Shown here: positions 27,869-36,654 of the stretch, piece by piece
How the letters are laid out: each line of letters starts with the position of its first letter
How positions within the stretch are numbered: position 1 is the first letter of the stretch
NCBI GenBank assembly: GCA_017744315.1
Contig: JAGIBN010000001.1
Span: 496,001-560,000, forward strand
DNA length: 64,000 nt
Direction: 5' to 3'
From: Porphyrobacter sp.
GTDB taxonomy: Bacteria > Pseudomonadota > Alphaproteobacteria > Sphingomonadales > Sphingomonadaceae
Program-made: the position numbers and the translations under genes
Notes under the pieces: generated by a model
Told to the model about the DNA's origin: nothing
What the model saw: the letters and a program-made list of their open reading frames with translations, nothing else
Database searches by the model: none

Positions 27869-28319
27869 CGCATTTCCCCTTGTTGCGATTCATCGCGATG
27901 TTGGCGGCTTGTCGTAGCAAGCGCTCCGGGGGCGCGGCAAGCCGGCTTGCGAGAAGCGCGAAGAGGTCGTGCATGCGAGCGCTTTTGCAGCATTGTGATC
28001 TTCCGCCTTGCTGTCATTGAAATCATGTTGCGACAATGTCACGCCTCTCGAGGGAAATATTTCGATACCCCTCTGGCGAAATCAGAGCGGAGTGCGAAGG
28101 CTTGATGCAGGTTTGTTGCGGATTTGCCACAAGCCATCACCAATGTTGCGGGGCAACGATCAAAGCACTTTGAGCAAGTCTGGCTTTGCGTAATGAAAGC
28201 GTATCTTCTGTCGCGCGAAATATCCTTACTGGGGCAAGATCCTTCGAAGGGCATGGCGCGTGTCGGAGAATTCAAGGCTTGGGAGTCACACCCTTGCCTT
28301 AGAAAAAAGGGACACACCA
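27869..28319. other. Non-coding region upstream of receptor 2
   Basis: A 451-nt stretch without a convincing gene. It contains three TGTTGC hexamers (28026, 28114, 28144), the second being part of the motif shared with receptor 1. A short inverted repeat GTTGCGGGGCAAC (28145-28157) is formed by the third. The receptor 2 leader with AAGGGACACAC (about 28307-28317) lies just before the GTG. It must also contain the promoter of the minus-strand small secreted protein gene. Confidence 0.55.
28114..28132 (+). promoter_or_regulatory. Shared upstream motif of receptor 2: TGTTGC-N6-GCCACAA
   Basis: TGTTGC GGATTT GCCACAA, identical in all 13 specified bases and in spacing to the motif upstream of receptor 1. 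It ends 187 nt before the receptor 2 start. Confidence 0.55.
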
Positions 28320-31300
28320 GTGAACAAGCAAACTCTTACCGCGCTGAAGGCCGGCGCAGCACCCCTGGTGCTCGGCTTCGCCTTGCTCAGCAGCGGCGCG
28401 CAGGCGCAGGACGCCGGCGCTGACGACAGCGCCAGCGGCGGCGCCATCGTCGTCACCGGCAGCCGCATTGTGGCGCCGAACCAGACGTCGATCGCACCGA
28501 TCACCACCGTCTCCTCGCAAGACATCCAGCTCCAGGGCACGACCCGCACCGAAGACCTGCTGAACTCGCTGCCGCAGGTCGTCGCTTCGCAGAGCTCGAA
28601 CCTCGCCAACGGTGCGACCGGTACGGCCAACGTCGACCTTCGCGGCCTCGGCCCGTCGCGCACCCTGGTGCTGATCAACGGCCGCCGTCTGATGACCGGC
28701 GACCCGAACACCACCACTTCGGCCGCCGACCTTAACTTCATCCCGGCCTCGCTGGTGAAGCGCGTCGACGTGCTGACCGGCGGCGCTTCGGCCACCTACG
28801 GTGCAGACGCCGTTGCGGGCGTCGTCAACTTCGTGATGGACACGGAGTTCGAAGGCTTCAAGATCGACGCCAACTACGGCGTCTACATGCACAACAACGA
28901 CAACCAGTTCATCCGCTCGGTTCTCGACAAGCGTGCAGGCAACCCGGATTACGAATATCCGCGCGGCCAGAACGTCGATGGCGGCCAGTATGACGTGACC
29001 GCCTCGTTCGGCACCAGCTTCGACGACGGTCGCGGCCACGCCACTGCCTATGTCGGCTATCGCCGTGCGAACCCGATCCTTCAGGGCAAGCGCGACTATT
29101 CATCCTGCGCCATCGCGGCTTCGGGCGGTGCGTTCAACTGCGGCGGTTCGGGTACGGCTGCTCCGGGCAACGCCTTTTACATCCCCAACGGTGCCAGCGC
29201 CTCGACCACCGGTGCACTGGGTGCGGGCACGATTACCCAGGGGTCGCGCAACATCTACAACTTCGCGCCGGTCAACTACTACCAGCGCCCCGACGAGCGT
29301 TACACCGCCGGTGTCTTCGCCGACTACGAAATCAACAAGGCCATCCATCCGTACATGGAATTCATGTTCATGGATGACCGCACCGTTGCGCAGATCGCGC
29401 CCTCGGGCGATTTCGGCAACACACTGACCATCAACTGCGACAACCCGCTGCTCTCGGCCAGCCAGCAGGCGACGATCTGCAACCCGTCGAACCTGATCAG
29501 CGGTTTCCTCGGCAACTTCCCGCTGGCTTCGGGCGCCGCCTTCAACCCGAACCAGGGTGCCGCTCCGCTCGCCTTCACCGACCCGGTCACCGGGGCGACC
29601 TACAACAAGGCCTTCTTCCAGTTGCTTCGCCGCAACGTGGAAGGCGGCGCGCGTCAGAGCGATCTCCAGCACACCGCGTTCCGCACCGTCATCGGTTCGC
29701 GCGGCGAACTGGGCAACGCCTGGTCGTATGACGCGTTCTATCAGTATGGCCGCACCAACTACTCGCAGGTCTATTCCAACGAGTTCTCGGTCGCTCGCCT
29801 GAACAACGCGCTCGATGTCGTTTCCGGCCCGAACGGTCCGGCCTGCCGCGTCACCCTGACCGGCCAGGATCCGAACTGCGTTCCCTACGACGTGTTCAGC
29901 GGTGCGCCGATCTCGGCGGAAGCGCTGAACTACCTCTCGGCAACCGGCTTCATGAAGGGCCAGACCTCGCAGCAGGTCGCCAGCGCCAGCTTCACCGGCC
30001 TGCTCGGCGAATACGGCATCAAGTCGCCGCTCGCCTCAGACGGCATCAACGTGGCTCTCGGTGCCGAATATCGCCGCGACTCGCTGGAGCTGAATACCGA
30101 CTACGCTTTCACCACCGGCGACCTCACCGGCCAGGGCGCTCCGACGCTGTCGACCTCGGGTAACTACAAGGTCACCGAACTGTTCGGCGAAATCGACATT
30201 CCGCTGATCCAGGACGGTTTCGTTCAGAACCTGTCGTTCAATGGCGGCTACCGCTATTCGCACTACAGCATCTCGAATGGCCGCACCTTCAACACCAACA
30301 CCTACAAGCTGGGTATCGATCTGGCCCCGGTTTCGGACATCCGTATCCGCGCCGGTTACAACCGCGCCGTTCGCGTGCCGAACATCCAGGAATTGTTCGC
30401 TCCGCAGATCGTCGCGCTTGACGGCACGACCGATCCTTGCGCCGGACAGACCACGATCTCGCCGGCTTGCCAAACGCAGGGTCTGGTTGCTCCCACGCCG
30501 CTCAACCCGGCTTCGCAGTACAACGGCCTGATCGGCGGCAACCCGGACCTCAACCCCGAGAAGTCGACCACCAAGACCATCGGTGTTGTCCTCCAGCCGC
30601 GCTGGATCCCGGGTTTGACCGCCAGCGTCGACTGGTTCGACATCAAGGTGAAGGATGCCATCCAGCGCTACGGCGCCGACGCGATCCTCGCCGCTTGCGG
30701 TGACGGCAACACTACCGCTTGCGACCTCGTTCAGCGCAACCCGGCCGGTTCGCTCTGGCTGAGCAACGACGGCTACGTCATCGACATCAACCACAACGTG
30801 GGCGGTGTTCAGACGCGCGGCTTCGAGTTCAACGGCAACTACTCGACCGAGATCGGCAACGCCGGTCGCGTGTCGCTCAACCTGGTGGGTACGCTGCTCG
30901 ACAAGTACAACGTCGACAACGGCCTGACCGAAGAATACGACTGCACCGGTTACTATGGCCCAACTTGCGGCGTTCCCCGCCCCAAGTGGCGCCACAAGGC
31001 CCGCGTGACCTACACCATGACCAACGGCGTCGGTGTCTCGCTCCAGTGGCGTCACCTCTCGCAGGCCAAGGTTGAATTCCTCAACCCGTCGAGCACGCTG
31101 GCCGGCAACACCAACACCCTGGACGACAAGATCAAGGCTCAGGACTACTTCGACCTGACCCTGACGGCCGACCTCGGCAAGAACCTGACCTGGCGTCTGG
31201 GTGCAACCAACCTGTTCGACAAGGACCCGCCGCTGGTCACGCAGGCTGCTTGCGCTTCGACGTTCTGTAACGGCAACGTCTACCCGGGCACCTACGATCC

Positions 31301-31343
31301 GCTGGGTCGCTATGTGTTCACCGGTATCACGATGAACTTCTAA
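28320..31343 (+). CDS. TonB-dependent receptor (receptor 2)
   Basis: Outer-membrane active transporter of 1007 residues. It starts with GTG at 28320, preceded by AAGGGACACAC as in receptor 1. The signal peptide VNKQTLTALKAGAAPLVLGF ends near AQAQ. The TonB-box-like AIVVTGSRI follows, then the plug with DLLNSLPQVVASQSSNLANG, VDLRGLGPSRTLVLINGRRL and VDVLTGGASATYGADAVAGV. The beta-barrel ends in Phe (FTGITMNF). Several Cys pairs occur in the predicted loops (SCAIAASGGAFNCGG, DPCAGQTTISPACQ, YDCTGYYGPTCG), suggesting disulfide-stapled surface loops. It belongs to the same subgroup as receptor 1. A terminator-like hairpin and three modification-enzyme genes follow. Confidence 0.95.
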   Translation: MNKQTLTALKAGAAPLVLGFALLSSGAQAQDAGADDSASGGAIVVTGSRIVAPNQTSIAPITTVSSQDIQLQGTTRTEDLLNSLPQVVASQSSNLANGATGTANVDLRGLGPSRTLVLINGRRLMTGDPNTTTSAADLNFIPASLVKRVDVLTGGASATYGADAVAGVVNFVMDTEFEGFKIDANYGVYMHNNDNQFIRSVLDKRAGNPDYEYPRGQNVDGGQYDVTASFGTSFDDGRGHATAYVGYRRANPILQGKRDYSSCAIAASGGAFNCGGSGTAAPGNAFYIPNGASASTTGALGAGTITQGSRNIYNFAPVNYYQRPDERYTAGVFADYEINKAIHPYMEFMFMDDRTVAQIAPSGDFGNTLTINCDNPLLSASQQATICNPSNLISGFLGNFPLASGAAFNPNQGAAPLAFTDPVTGATYNKAFFQLLRRNVEGGARQSDLQHTAFRTVIGSRGELGNAWSYDAFYQYGRTNYSQVYSNEFSVARLNNALDVVSGPNGPACRVTLTGQDPNCVPYDVFSGAPISAEALNYLSATGFMKGQTSQQVASASFTGLLGEYGIKSPLASDGINVALGAEYRRDSLELNTDYAFTTGDLTGQGAPTLSTSGNYKVTELFGEIDIPLIQDGFVQNLSFNGGYRYSHYSISNGRTFNTNTYKLGIDLAPVSDIRIRAGYNRAVRVPNIQELFAPQIVALDGTTDPCAGQTTISPACQTQGLVAPTPLNPASQYNGLIGGNPDLNPEKSTTKTIGVVLQPRWIPGLTASVDWFDIKVKDAIQRYGADAILAACGDGNTTACDLVQRNPAGSLWLSNDGYVIDINHNVGGVQTRGFEFNGNYSTEIGNAGRVSLNLVGTLLDKYNVDNGLTEEYDCTGYYGPTCGVPRPKWRHKARVTYTMTNGVGVSLQWRHLSQAKVEFLNPSSTLAGNTNTLDDKIKAQDYFDLTLTADLGKNLTWRLGATNLFDKDPPLVTQAACASTFCNGNVYPGTYDPLGRYVFTGITMNF

Positions 31344-31368
31344 TCGTTTTCACGAACGTTTAGTCTCT

Positions 31369-31403
31369 GGCGGCGGTCTTCCCTGGGAGGGCCGCCGCCT
31401 TTG
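31369..31403 (+). terminator. Terminator-like hairpin after receptor 2
   Basis: GGCGGCGG (31369-31376) pairs with CCGCCGCC (31392-31399), followed by TTTGT. The stem is 8 bp of G/C, with an inner CTTCCCTGGGAGG loop that can extend the pairing. The short U-tract suggests partial termination before the downstream enzyme genes. Confidence 0.6.
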
Positions 31404-31453
31404 TATCCGGCGACCTCGTAATGGTGTTCGCCACGAATTTACCGGACTTGCCG

Positions 31454-33490
31454 ATGACCAGCACCGCCCCACCCTCGGAAGAGCTTCGCCAGATTGCCGG
31501 CCTTGCGCGCATGGGGCGTCTCGACGAGGCGGCCGTGCGGGTCGCGACGTCGATCGCTACGAATCCCGATGACCCCGCACTGGCCGCACTCGGCGGCGCG
31601 GTGGAATTTCACCGTGGGCAGTTCGAGCGCGCCGTCACTTACCTCGAACGCGCGCTTGCGCTTCGTCCGCAGGATCTCGTCGTCAGGACCAATCTTGCGG
31701 AGTCCTTGTTCAGAATCGGACGAGCCGAGCAAGCGTTGGCTCTGTGCGACGAGGCTTCCGCTCTTGCCGAACCCAGCCTGCGGCTCGCGCGGCTTGGCGC
31801 GCATCTGGCGCAGGAGGCGGGCGACATGGCTAAAGCCATCCGGCTCTATCGCCATATCCTCAATCGGGAGAGCGAGGACTGGTCGGCATTGAATAACCTT
31901 GGCAACGCCCTCTCGGGTGCCGGCGAACATGCCGAGGCGGTGAAAGTCCTCCGGCGGGCAATGGCGCTTGCACCGGATTCTCCGCCGATCCGGGTCAATC
32001 TCGGCAGTGCGCTGCTGCGGGCGGAACGGGTCGAAGAGGGGGAAGCCATCCTGCGCGATGCCGCGCGAGATTTCCCAGGCGATCACGTGCCAATTCTCAC
32101 ACTCGCGGCTTTCTATCGCGATACCGGCATGGAAGACCTTGCTTACGAGGCCATGGCCGAAGCCGCTCGGCGCGCGCCTGGCAATGCCGGAGTACTTTCC
32201 GATCATGGCCAAGAAGCCGCACGTCGGAACGACTATCGGATAGCTGAAACCCAGTTCGAGGCGGCGCTGGCGATCGATCCTGCACTCGGTCCGGCTTTCG
32301 TCGGGCTGGCGGCGGTCTATGAGCGTAGCAACCGCGAAATGGCGCTTGACCCCTTGCGAGAGCGGGCCGTGGCGAGCGGCGTCGATGAGCCATCGCTGGC
32401 CTATATCGATGCTCTCCGCTTCAAGCGGGCAGAAGCTTTCGAGCAGGCCTTCGCCGCGCTTGAACAGTCCGGTGACGTGGTCGAGCCGGGCCGCCGCCAC
32501 CAGTTGCGGGGGATCATGCTCGACCGCATGGGGCGCTACGAAGATGCCTTCACGGCTTTCGCGGCGATGAATGCCGCGCATCTGGACGATCCCACGCGCC
32601 CCGGCGAACGTGCCAAACGATTTCGCGGCGAACTCCTGCACGACAAGGCGCTGGTCACGCCGCAATGGGCCGCGGGCTGGGGCAAGACGCCACCAGCCGA
32701 GCGACCCGCGCCGGTCATTCTCCTCGGTTTTCCGCGCTCGGGCACGACCCTGCTCGACACGATGCTGATGACGGCGCCGAATACGCTCGTTCTTGAGGAA
32801 GAACCCTTCTTCGCCGAGATCGAGAACGAACTCGGCGGTGTGGAGGCTCTACCCGGTCTCGACGAGGCGACGATTTCCGCCGCACGTTCCCGTTATTTCG
32901 AGCGCGTCTCGGCGCTTGGAACGCTGGGGCCGGATACCGTCGTGATCGACAAGCATCCGCTTCATCTCAACAAGGTACCGGTGATCCGCCGCCTGTTCCC
33001 GGATGCGCAGTTCGTACAGGCGCTGCGTCATCCCTGCGACGTCGTGCTGAGCTGCTTCATCACCAATTTCCGCCCGAACAATGCGATGAGCAATTTCCTC
33101 GATCTGGAGGGCGCAGCCAAGTTTTACGACCTCAGTTTTTCGTTCTGGGAACAGGCGCGGGCGACGTTCGATCTGCCCGTGCACACTGTCGTCTACGAAA
33201 GGCTGGTGGCGGATCAGGCCCGCGAACTGGCGCTGCTGTTCGACTGGCTGGGGCTGCCGTGGAACGGCGAGGGCTTCGACCACCGCGATGCGGCGCGCGC
33301 GCGCGGTATCGTGCGCACGGCCAGCTACGCACAAGTTACCGAGGCGGTCTACACCCGCGCCGCAGGGCGCTGGCGGCGGTACGAGAAGCATCTCGAACCG
33401 GTGCTGGAAATCCTGCGCCCGTGGGCGGAACGCTTCGGCTATTCGCTCGACGATGACCGGGTGCCCGGTTTCGTGTCGGGTACGATCTGA
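31454..33490 (+). CDS. TPR-repeat sulfotransferase family protein
   Basis: About 678 residues. Residues 1-400 are tetratricopeptide repeats (for example WSALNNLGNALSGAGEHAEA and FVGLAAVYERSN), likely for binding a protein partner. The C-terminal third is a PAPS-dependent sulfotransferase domain. The 5'-phosphosulfate loop is GFPRSGTTLL (425-434), a catalytic-type His lies in IDKHPLHLNK, and the 3'-phosphate region is ALRHPCDVVLSCF (523-535). TPR plus sulfotransferase resembles tyrosylprotein sulfotransferase-like proteins, so protein sulfation is plausible but unproven. The start could be ATG 31421 or 31454; I prefer 31454 (MTSTAPPSEELRQ). An Asp/Asn hydroxylase gene follows after 17 nt. Confidence 0.88.
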   Translation: MTSTAPPSEELRQIAGLARMGRLDEAAVRVATSIATNPDDPALAALGGAVEFHRGQFERAVTYLERALALRPQDLVVRTNLAESLFRIGRAEQALALCDEASALAEPSLRLARLGAHLAQEAGDMAKAIRLYRHILNRESEDWSALNNLGNALSGAGEHAEAVKVLRRAMALAPDSPPIRVNLGSALLRAERVEEGEAILRDAARDFPGDHVPILTLAAFYRDTGMEDLAYEAMAEAARRAPGNAGVLSDHGQEAARRNDYRIAETQFEAALAIDPALGPAFVGLAAVYERSNREMALDPLRERAVASGVDEPSLAYIDALRFKRAEAFEQAFAALEQSGDVVEPGRRHQLRGIMLDRMGRYEDAFTAFAAMNAAHLDDPTRPGERAKRFRGELLHDKALVTPQWAAGWGKTPPAERPAPVILLGFPRSGTTLLDTMLMTAPNTLVLEEEPFFAEIENELGGVEALPGLDEATISAARSRYFERVSALGTLGPDTVVIDKHPLHLNKVPVIRRLFPDAQFVQALRHPCDVVLSCFITNFRPNNAMSNFLDLEGAAKFYDLSFSFWEQARATFDLPVHTVVYERLVADQARELALLFDWLGLPWNGEGFDHRDAARARGIVRTASYAQVTEAVYTRAAGRWRRYEKHLEPVLEILRPWAERFGYSLDDDRVPGFVSGTI

Positions 33491-33507
33491 ACGCGCTCGG
33501 GGGGGCA

Positions 33508-34701
33508 ATGAATTCAGGGGTTTCTTCGTTCGTCGAAGTGGACCGGCTCACTGCGGCCGGTAACTTGTCTGCCGCTGCGCAGGCGCTGGAGAACCTGCTG
33601 GTCGCGGGATCGGCTTCCTCTCGATCCGAGCCCGACTTGCGCGCTCTGGTCGCGCAGTGGTTGAAGTTGGCGGGCTTGCGCCGTGCCTTGCGGCAACCGC
33701 GCAAGGCGCTGGAGGCGGTTCATCGCGCTCTGGAACTGGCGCCGCTCGATTTCATGGCGCTGGTCATGCGGGCGGGGCTGCTAGAGCGGTTGGAGGAGCC
33801 GCAGGCCGGGGCCGCCTGGGGCGAGGCGCTGGCGCAAGTGCCCGACGGTCCACTGCCGCCGCCGCTCGCCGCGGCCTTGACGGCGGGCAGGGCTTTCCAC
33901 GAGACGTGGCTCGACACGCGCGCACGGCAGCTGGAAGCGGCTGCGGCAACTGCGTCGGACGACCACGCTGATGACGGGGCCGATCTCGCCTGGCGGCTGG
34001 CGCGCTTCCGCGACAACATTCTGCACAAGGCGCGCGTCTACCACAGCGAGCCGACCCACTTCCATTATCCGGGGCTGGTCGAGCGCGAGTTCCATCCGCG
34101 TCACGTCACACCCTGGCTGGCCGAAGTCGAAGCGGGCTTCGCGGATATCCGCGCGGAAATGCTCGCCCTGCTGAAGTCCGACCGGGCCGAGCTGGAGCCT
34201 TACATCCAGTACGAGGAGCGCGAAAATCTCGCACAGTGGCGCTCGCTCAACCGGAACCGGGACTGGAGCGCGATCCATCTCCTGAAACAGGGCGTGGAAG
34301 TGGCGCACAATGCGCGTCAGGCGCCGCGCACGATGGAGATCCTCTCCCGCCTGCCGCAACCGCAGGTTCCCGGCGCCTCGCCGAATGCGATGTTCTCGCT
34401 GCTGGCGCCGCATACCGCGATTCCCGCGCATGTCGGCGTCGACAATACCCGGCTGGTCTGCCACCTGCCGCTCGTGGTGCCGCCGGGCTGCTGGTTCCGC
34501 GTTGGCGCCGAGACGCGCGAATGGCGCGAGGGCGAGGCCTTTGCCTTCGACGACACCATCGAGCATGAAGCGATGAATCCCACTGACGTGCTGCGGATCG
34601 TGCTGATCTTCGACGTCTGGCATCCCGGGCTGTCCGAGGCCGAACGCGCTGCCGTGGCTGCGACGATCGCCGCGGCCGGGTTCGGCGGGCGCGGTCATTG
34701 A
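33508..34701 (+). CDS. TPR-containing aspartyl/asparaginyl beta-hydroxylase
   Basis: Predicted 2OG/Fe(II) oxygenase of 397 residues. Residues 1-150 are TPR-like helices (LRQPRKALEAVHRALELAPL). The catalytic domain (about 200-375) is of the Asp/Asn beta-hydroxylase family. The iron site appears as His308 in IPAHVGVDN and His353 in DDTIEHEAMN. Gly310 replaces the acidic ligand, as in mammalian AspH, which binds iron with two His only. Arg363 after DVLRIVL fits 2OG binding. Its TGA overlaps the start of the next gene (TTGA), so both products are made together. The likely target is a protein or peptide; unknown here. Confidence 0.88.
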   Translation: MNSGVSSFVEVDRLTAAGNLSAAAQALENLLVAGSASSRSEPDLRALVAQWLKLAGLRRALRQPRKALEAVHRALELAPLDFMALVMRAGLLERLEEPQAGAAWGEALAQVPDGPLPPPLAAALTAGRAFHETWLDTRARQLEAAAATASDDHADDGADLAWRLARFRDNILHKARVYHSEPTHFHYPGLVEREFHPRHVTPWLAEVEAGFADIRAEMLALLKSDRAELEPYIQYEERENLAQWRSLNRNRDWSAIHLLKQGVEVAHNARQAPRTMEILSRLPQPQVPGASPNAMFSLLAPHTAIPAHVGVDNTRLVCHLPLVVPPGCWFRVGAETREWREGEAFAFDDTIEHEAMNPTDVLRIVLIFDVWHPGLSEAERAAVAATIAAAGFGGRGH

Positions 34702-36176
34702 ACGGAGCGACGACCTTGGACGAGCGGCAAGATCTGGCCGATCTGGCGGAAAAGGCCTTGGCCGAGGGCGGCGAGGAGCAGGCCGAAGCGCGTCTGAGCG
34801 CCTGGCTGTCGCGCCATGCGCCGGATGTCACCTTGCTGCACTGGACGGCGATGCTCCGCCGCGCGCTCGACCGGCGCGACGGTGCGGTTGCGGCGCTGGA
34901 GGCGGCGCGCCGCATGGCGCCGGACAATGCGGGGGTGGTTCACGCGCTCGCGCATGTCTCGCTGGAAGCCGGGCTGCCTTCGGCAGCGCTGTTCGAGCAG
35001 GCGATCCGGCTGGCGCCAGCCAAGGGCGAAATCCGGCTCGGGCTAGCCTCGGCGCGGCTGGCGGAAGGGGAGGGGCCGCGCGGCCTCGGCGAACTCGAAG
35101 CCATGCTCGGCGCCAATCCGGGCTGGATGGAAGGGCATCGCCAGTTCGCCCAGCTTGCAGTCATGGTCGGGCAGGAGCGCCGTGCGCTGGCGAGCATCGA
35201 GGCGGCCTTGCAGCGCTTTCCCCAGAGCGAATCGCTGCGAAATCTCGCCATCGACCTGCTGCTTTCCGCAGAGCGCCATGCCGAAGCGCTCACCGTGGCC
35301 GAGCGGGCGATTGCGGCCCATGGTCCGGTCGCTCCCTTTCTGCTCGCGCGCGCCGCCGCGCTCGACGAATTGGGGCGGATCGAGGAAGCCGAGGCGGCAT
35401 TCGAACAGCTGGGACCGGCGACGGAGTCGGGCCACGCGATCTGGCATCTGCGCCATCTGCTGCGCAAAGGAGAGGTCGCCCGTGCGGCGGCCGAGATCGA
35501 GCCGTGGCTGGCGCGTGGCGGTGCGGAAGCGTTCTGGCCTTATGCGGCGATCGCCTGGCGCCTTGCCGGCGATGCCCGGTCGGAATGGCTCGACGGTCAG
35601 GAAGGGCTGTTCCGGGTGATCGACCTCGATCCGGGCGAGATCGGTCTCGACACGCTGGTGCCGATGTTGCGGGGACTTCATGCCCGGTCCGGGCGTTTCC
35701 TCGACCAATCGGTGCGGGGCGGCACCCAGACCGACGGTGCCTTGCTGGGGCGGTGCGAGCCGGAACTGGTGCGCGTGCGCGAAGTGCTGCGCCGCGAGGT
35801 CGCGCGGTTCGAGGCCGAACTGCCGCCCGCCAATCCGGCCCATCCGATGCTGGGGCAGAAGCGCACCGCCCGCCCGCGGTTTGCCGGGAGCTGGTCGGTC
35901 AGGCTGGCGGGTGCGGGCTTTCATGCGCCGCATCACCATCCGCAGGGGTGGATCAGTTCGGCGCTCTATCTCTCCGTTCCGGATGGGCTTCTTCCCGGTG
36001 AGGGTTGGCTCGATCTGGGCGGCGCGCCGCAAGGGCTGGGCGACCTTGCGCCCCGCGCCTCGGTGGAGCCGAAGCCCGCGCGCCTGGCGCTGTTCCCTTC
36101 GTGGATGTGGCATGGAACCCGCCCATTCGCGGCGGGCGAGCGCATGACCATCGCCTTTGATATCGCCCGCACTTGA
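34698..36176 (+). CDS. TPR-containing putative 2OG-Fe(II) oxygenase
   Basis: A 492-residue protein. Residues 1-300 are TPR-like repeats (AVAALEAARRMAPDNAGV, RALASIEAALQRFPQSES). The C-terminal domain (about 390-490) matches the putative 2OG-Fe(II) oxygenase group found after TPRs: a histidine cluster HHHPQGWISSALYL (His412-414) and FPSWMWHGTRPF (His472, Arg475), with iron and 2OG ligands in these motifs. The start is TTG 34698 overlapping the upstream stop. TTG 34716, with GGAG upstream, is an alternative. Third enzyme of the receptor 2 module. Confidence 0.85.
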   Translation: MNGATTLDERQDLADLAEKALAEGGEEQAEARLSAWLSRHAPDVTLLHWTAMLRRALDRRDGAVAALEAARRMAPDNAGVVHALAHVSLEAGLPSAALFEQAIRLAPAKGEIRLGLASARLAEGEGPRGLGELEAMLGANPGWMEGHRQFAQLAVMVGQERRALASIEAALQRFPQSESLRNLAIDLLLSAERHAEALTVAERAIAAHGPVAPFLLARAAALDELGRIEEAEAAFEQLGPATESGHAIWHLRHLLRKGEVARAAAEIEPWLARGGAEAFWPYAAIAWRLAGDARSEWLDGQEGLFRVIDLDPGEIGLDTLVPMLRGLHARSGRFLDQSVRGGTQTDGALLGRCEPELVRVREVLRREVARFEAELPPANPAHPMLGQKRTARPRFAGSWSVRLAGAGFHAPHHHPQGWISSALYLSVPDGLLPGEGWLDLGGAPQGLGDLAPRASVEPKPARLALFPSWMWHGTRPFAAGERMTIAFDIART

Positions 36177-36258
36177 TGTGCGGTACGTCCCGATTTACCT
36201 TCGTTTCATCCAGTCATTCGGCATGCGGCGCCAGAAGCCGATGCCACGGAGTTGCATC

Positions 36259-36549
36259 ATGCATATGCTCACACGACTTGCTGCCGTTTCCCTTGCTTTC
36301 GCTGCCGCGCCGGTACTGGCGGGGAGTCCCGCGCCCCAAGCTGCGCCTGCTGTCGCCGGAACCCCGGTGGCGCAGAACGATATCGACAAGAAGGACCCGA
36401 TGATCTGCGAGCGCGTCACTGAAATCGGCTCGCGCCTGCGTGCCAAGAAAATCTGCATGACCAAGAGCCAGTGGGAAGAACAGCGCCGCGGCGATCGCTC
36501 CAATATCGAGCGTTCGCAGATCCAGCGCGGAATGGATCCGGTCGGCTGA
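36259..36549 (+). CDS. Small secreted protein of unknown function
   Basis: A 96-residue protein with a Sec signal peptide (MHMLTRLAAVSLAFAAAPVLAG). The mature part begins with a Pro/Ala-rich stretch, then a charged helical region with two Cys (MICERVTEIGSRLRAKKICM, TKSQWEEQRRGDRSNIER) that could form a disulfide. GGAG lies 7 nt upstream of ATG 36259. I believe similar small proteins occur in other sphingomonads; function unknown. It follows the 2OG oxygenase gene by 82 nt and may be an independent unit. Confidence 0.78.
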   Translation: MHMLTRLAAVSLAFAAAPVLAGSPAPQAAPAVAGTPVAQNDIDKKDPMICERVTEIGSRLRAKKICMTKSQWEEQRRGDRSNIERSQIQRGMDPVG

Positions 36550-36654
36550 TCGCAGGCTTTCGGCGACCTGCTTCCCGCACCCGGTGACGACGCCGGGGCG
36601 GGTTTTGTCCTGTTCCACCGACCTGCCCGATTGACCTGCCGGTTCCGCCTGCTT

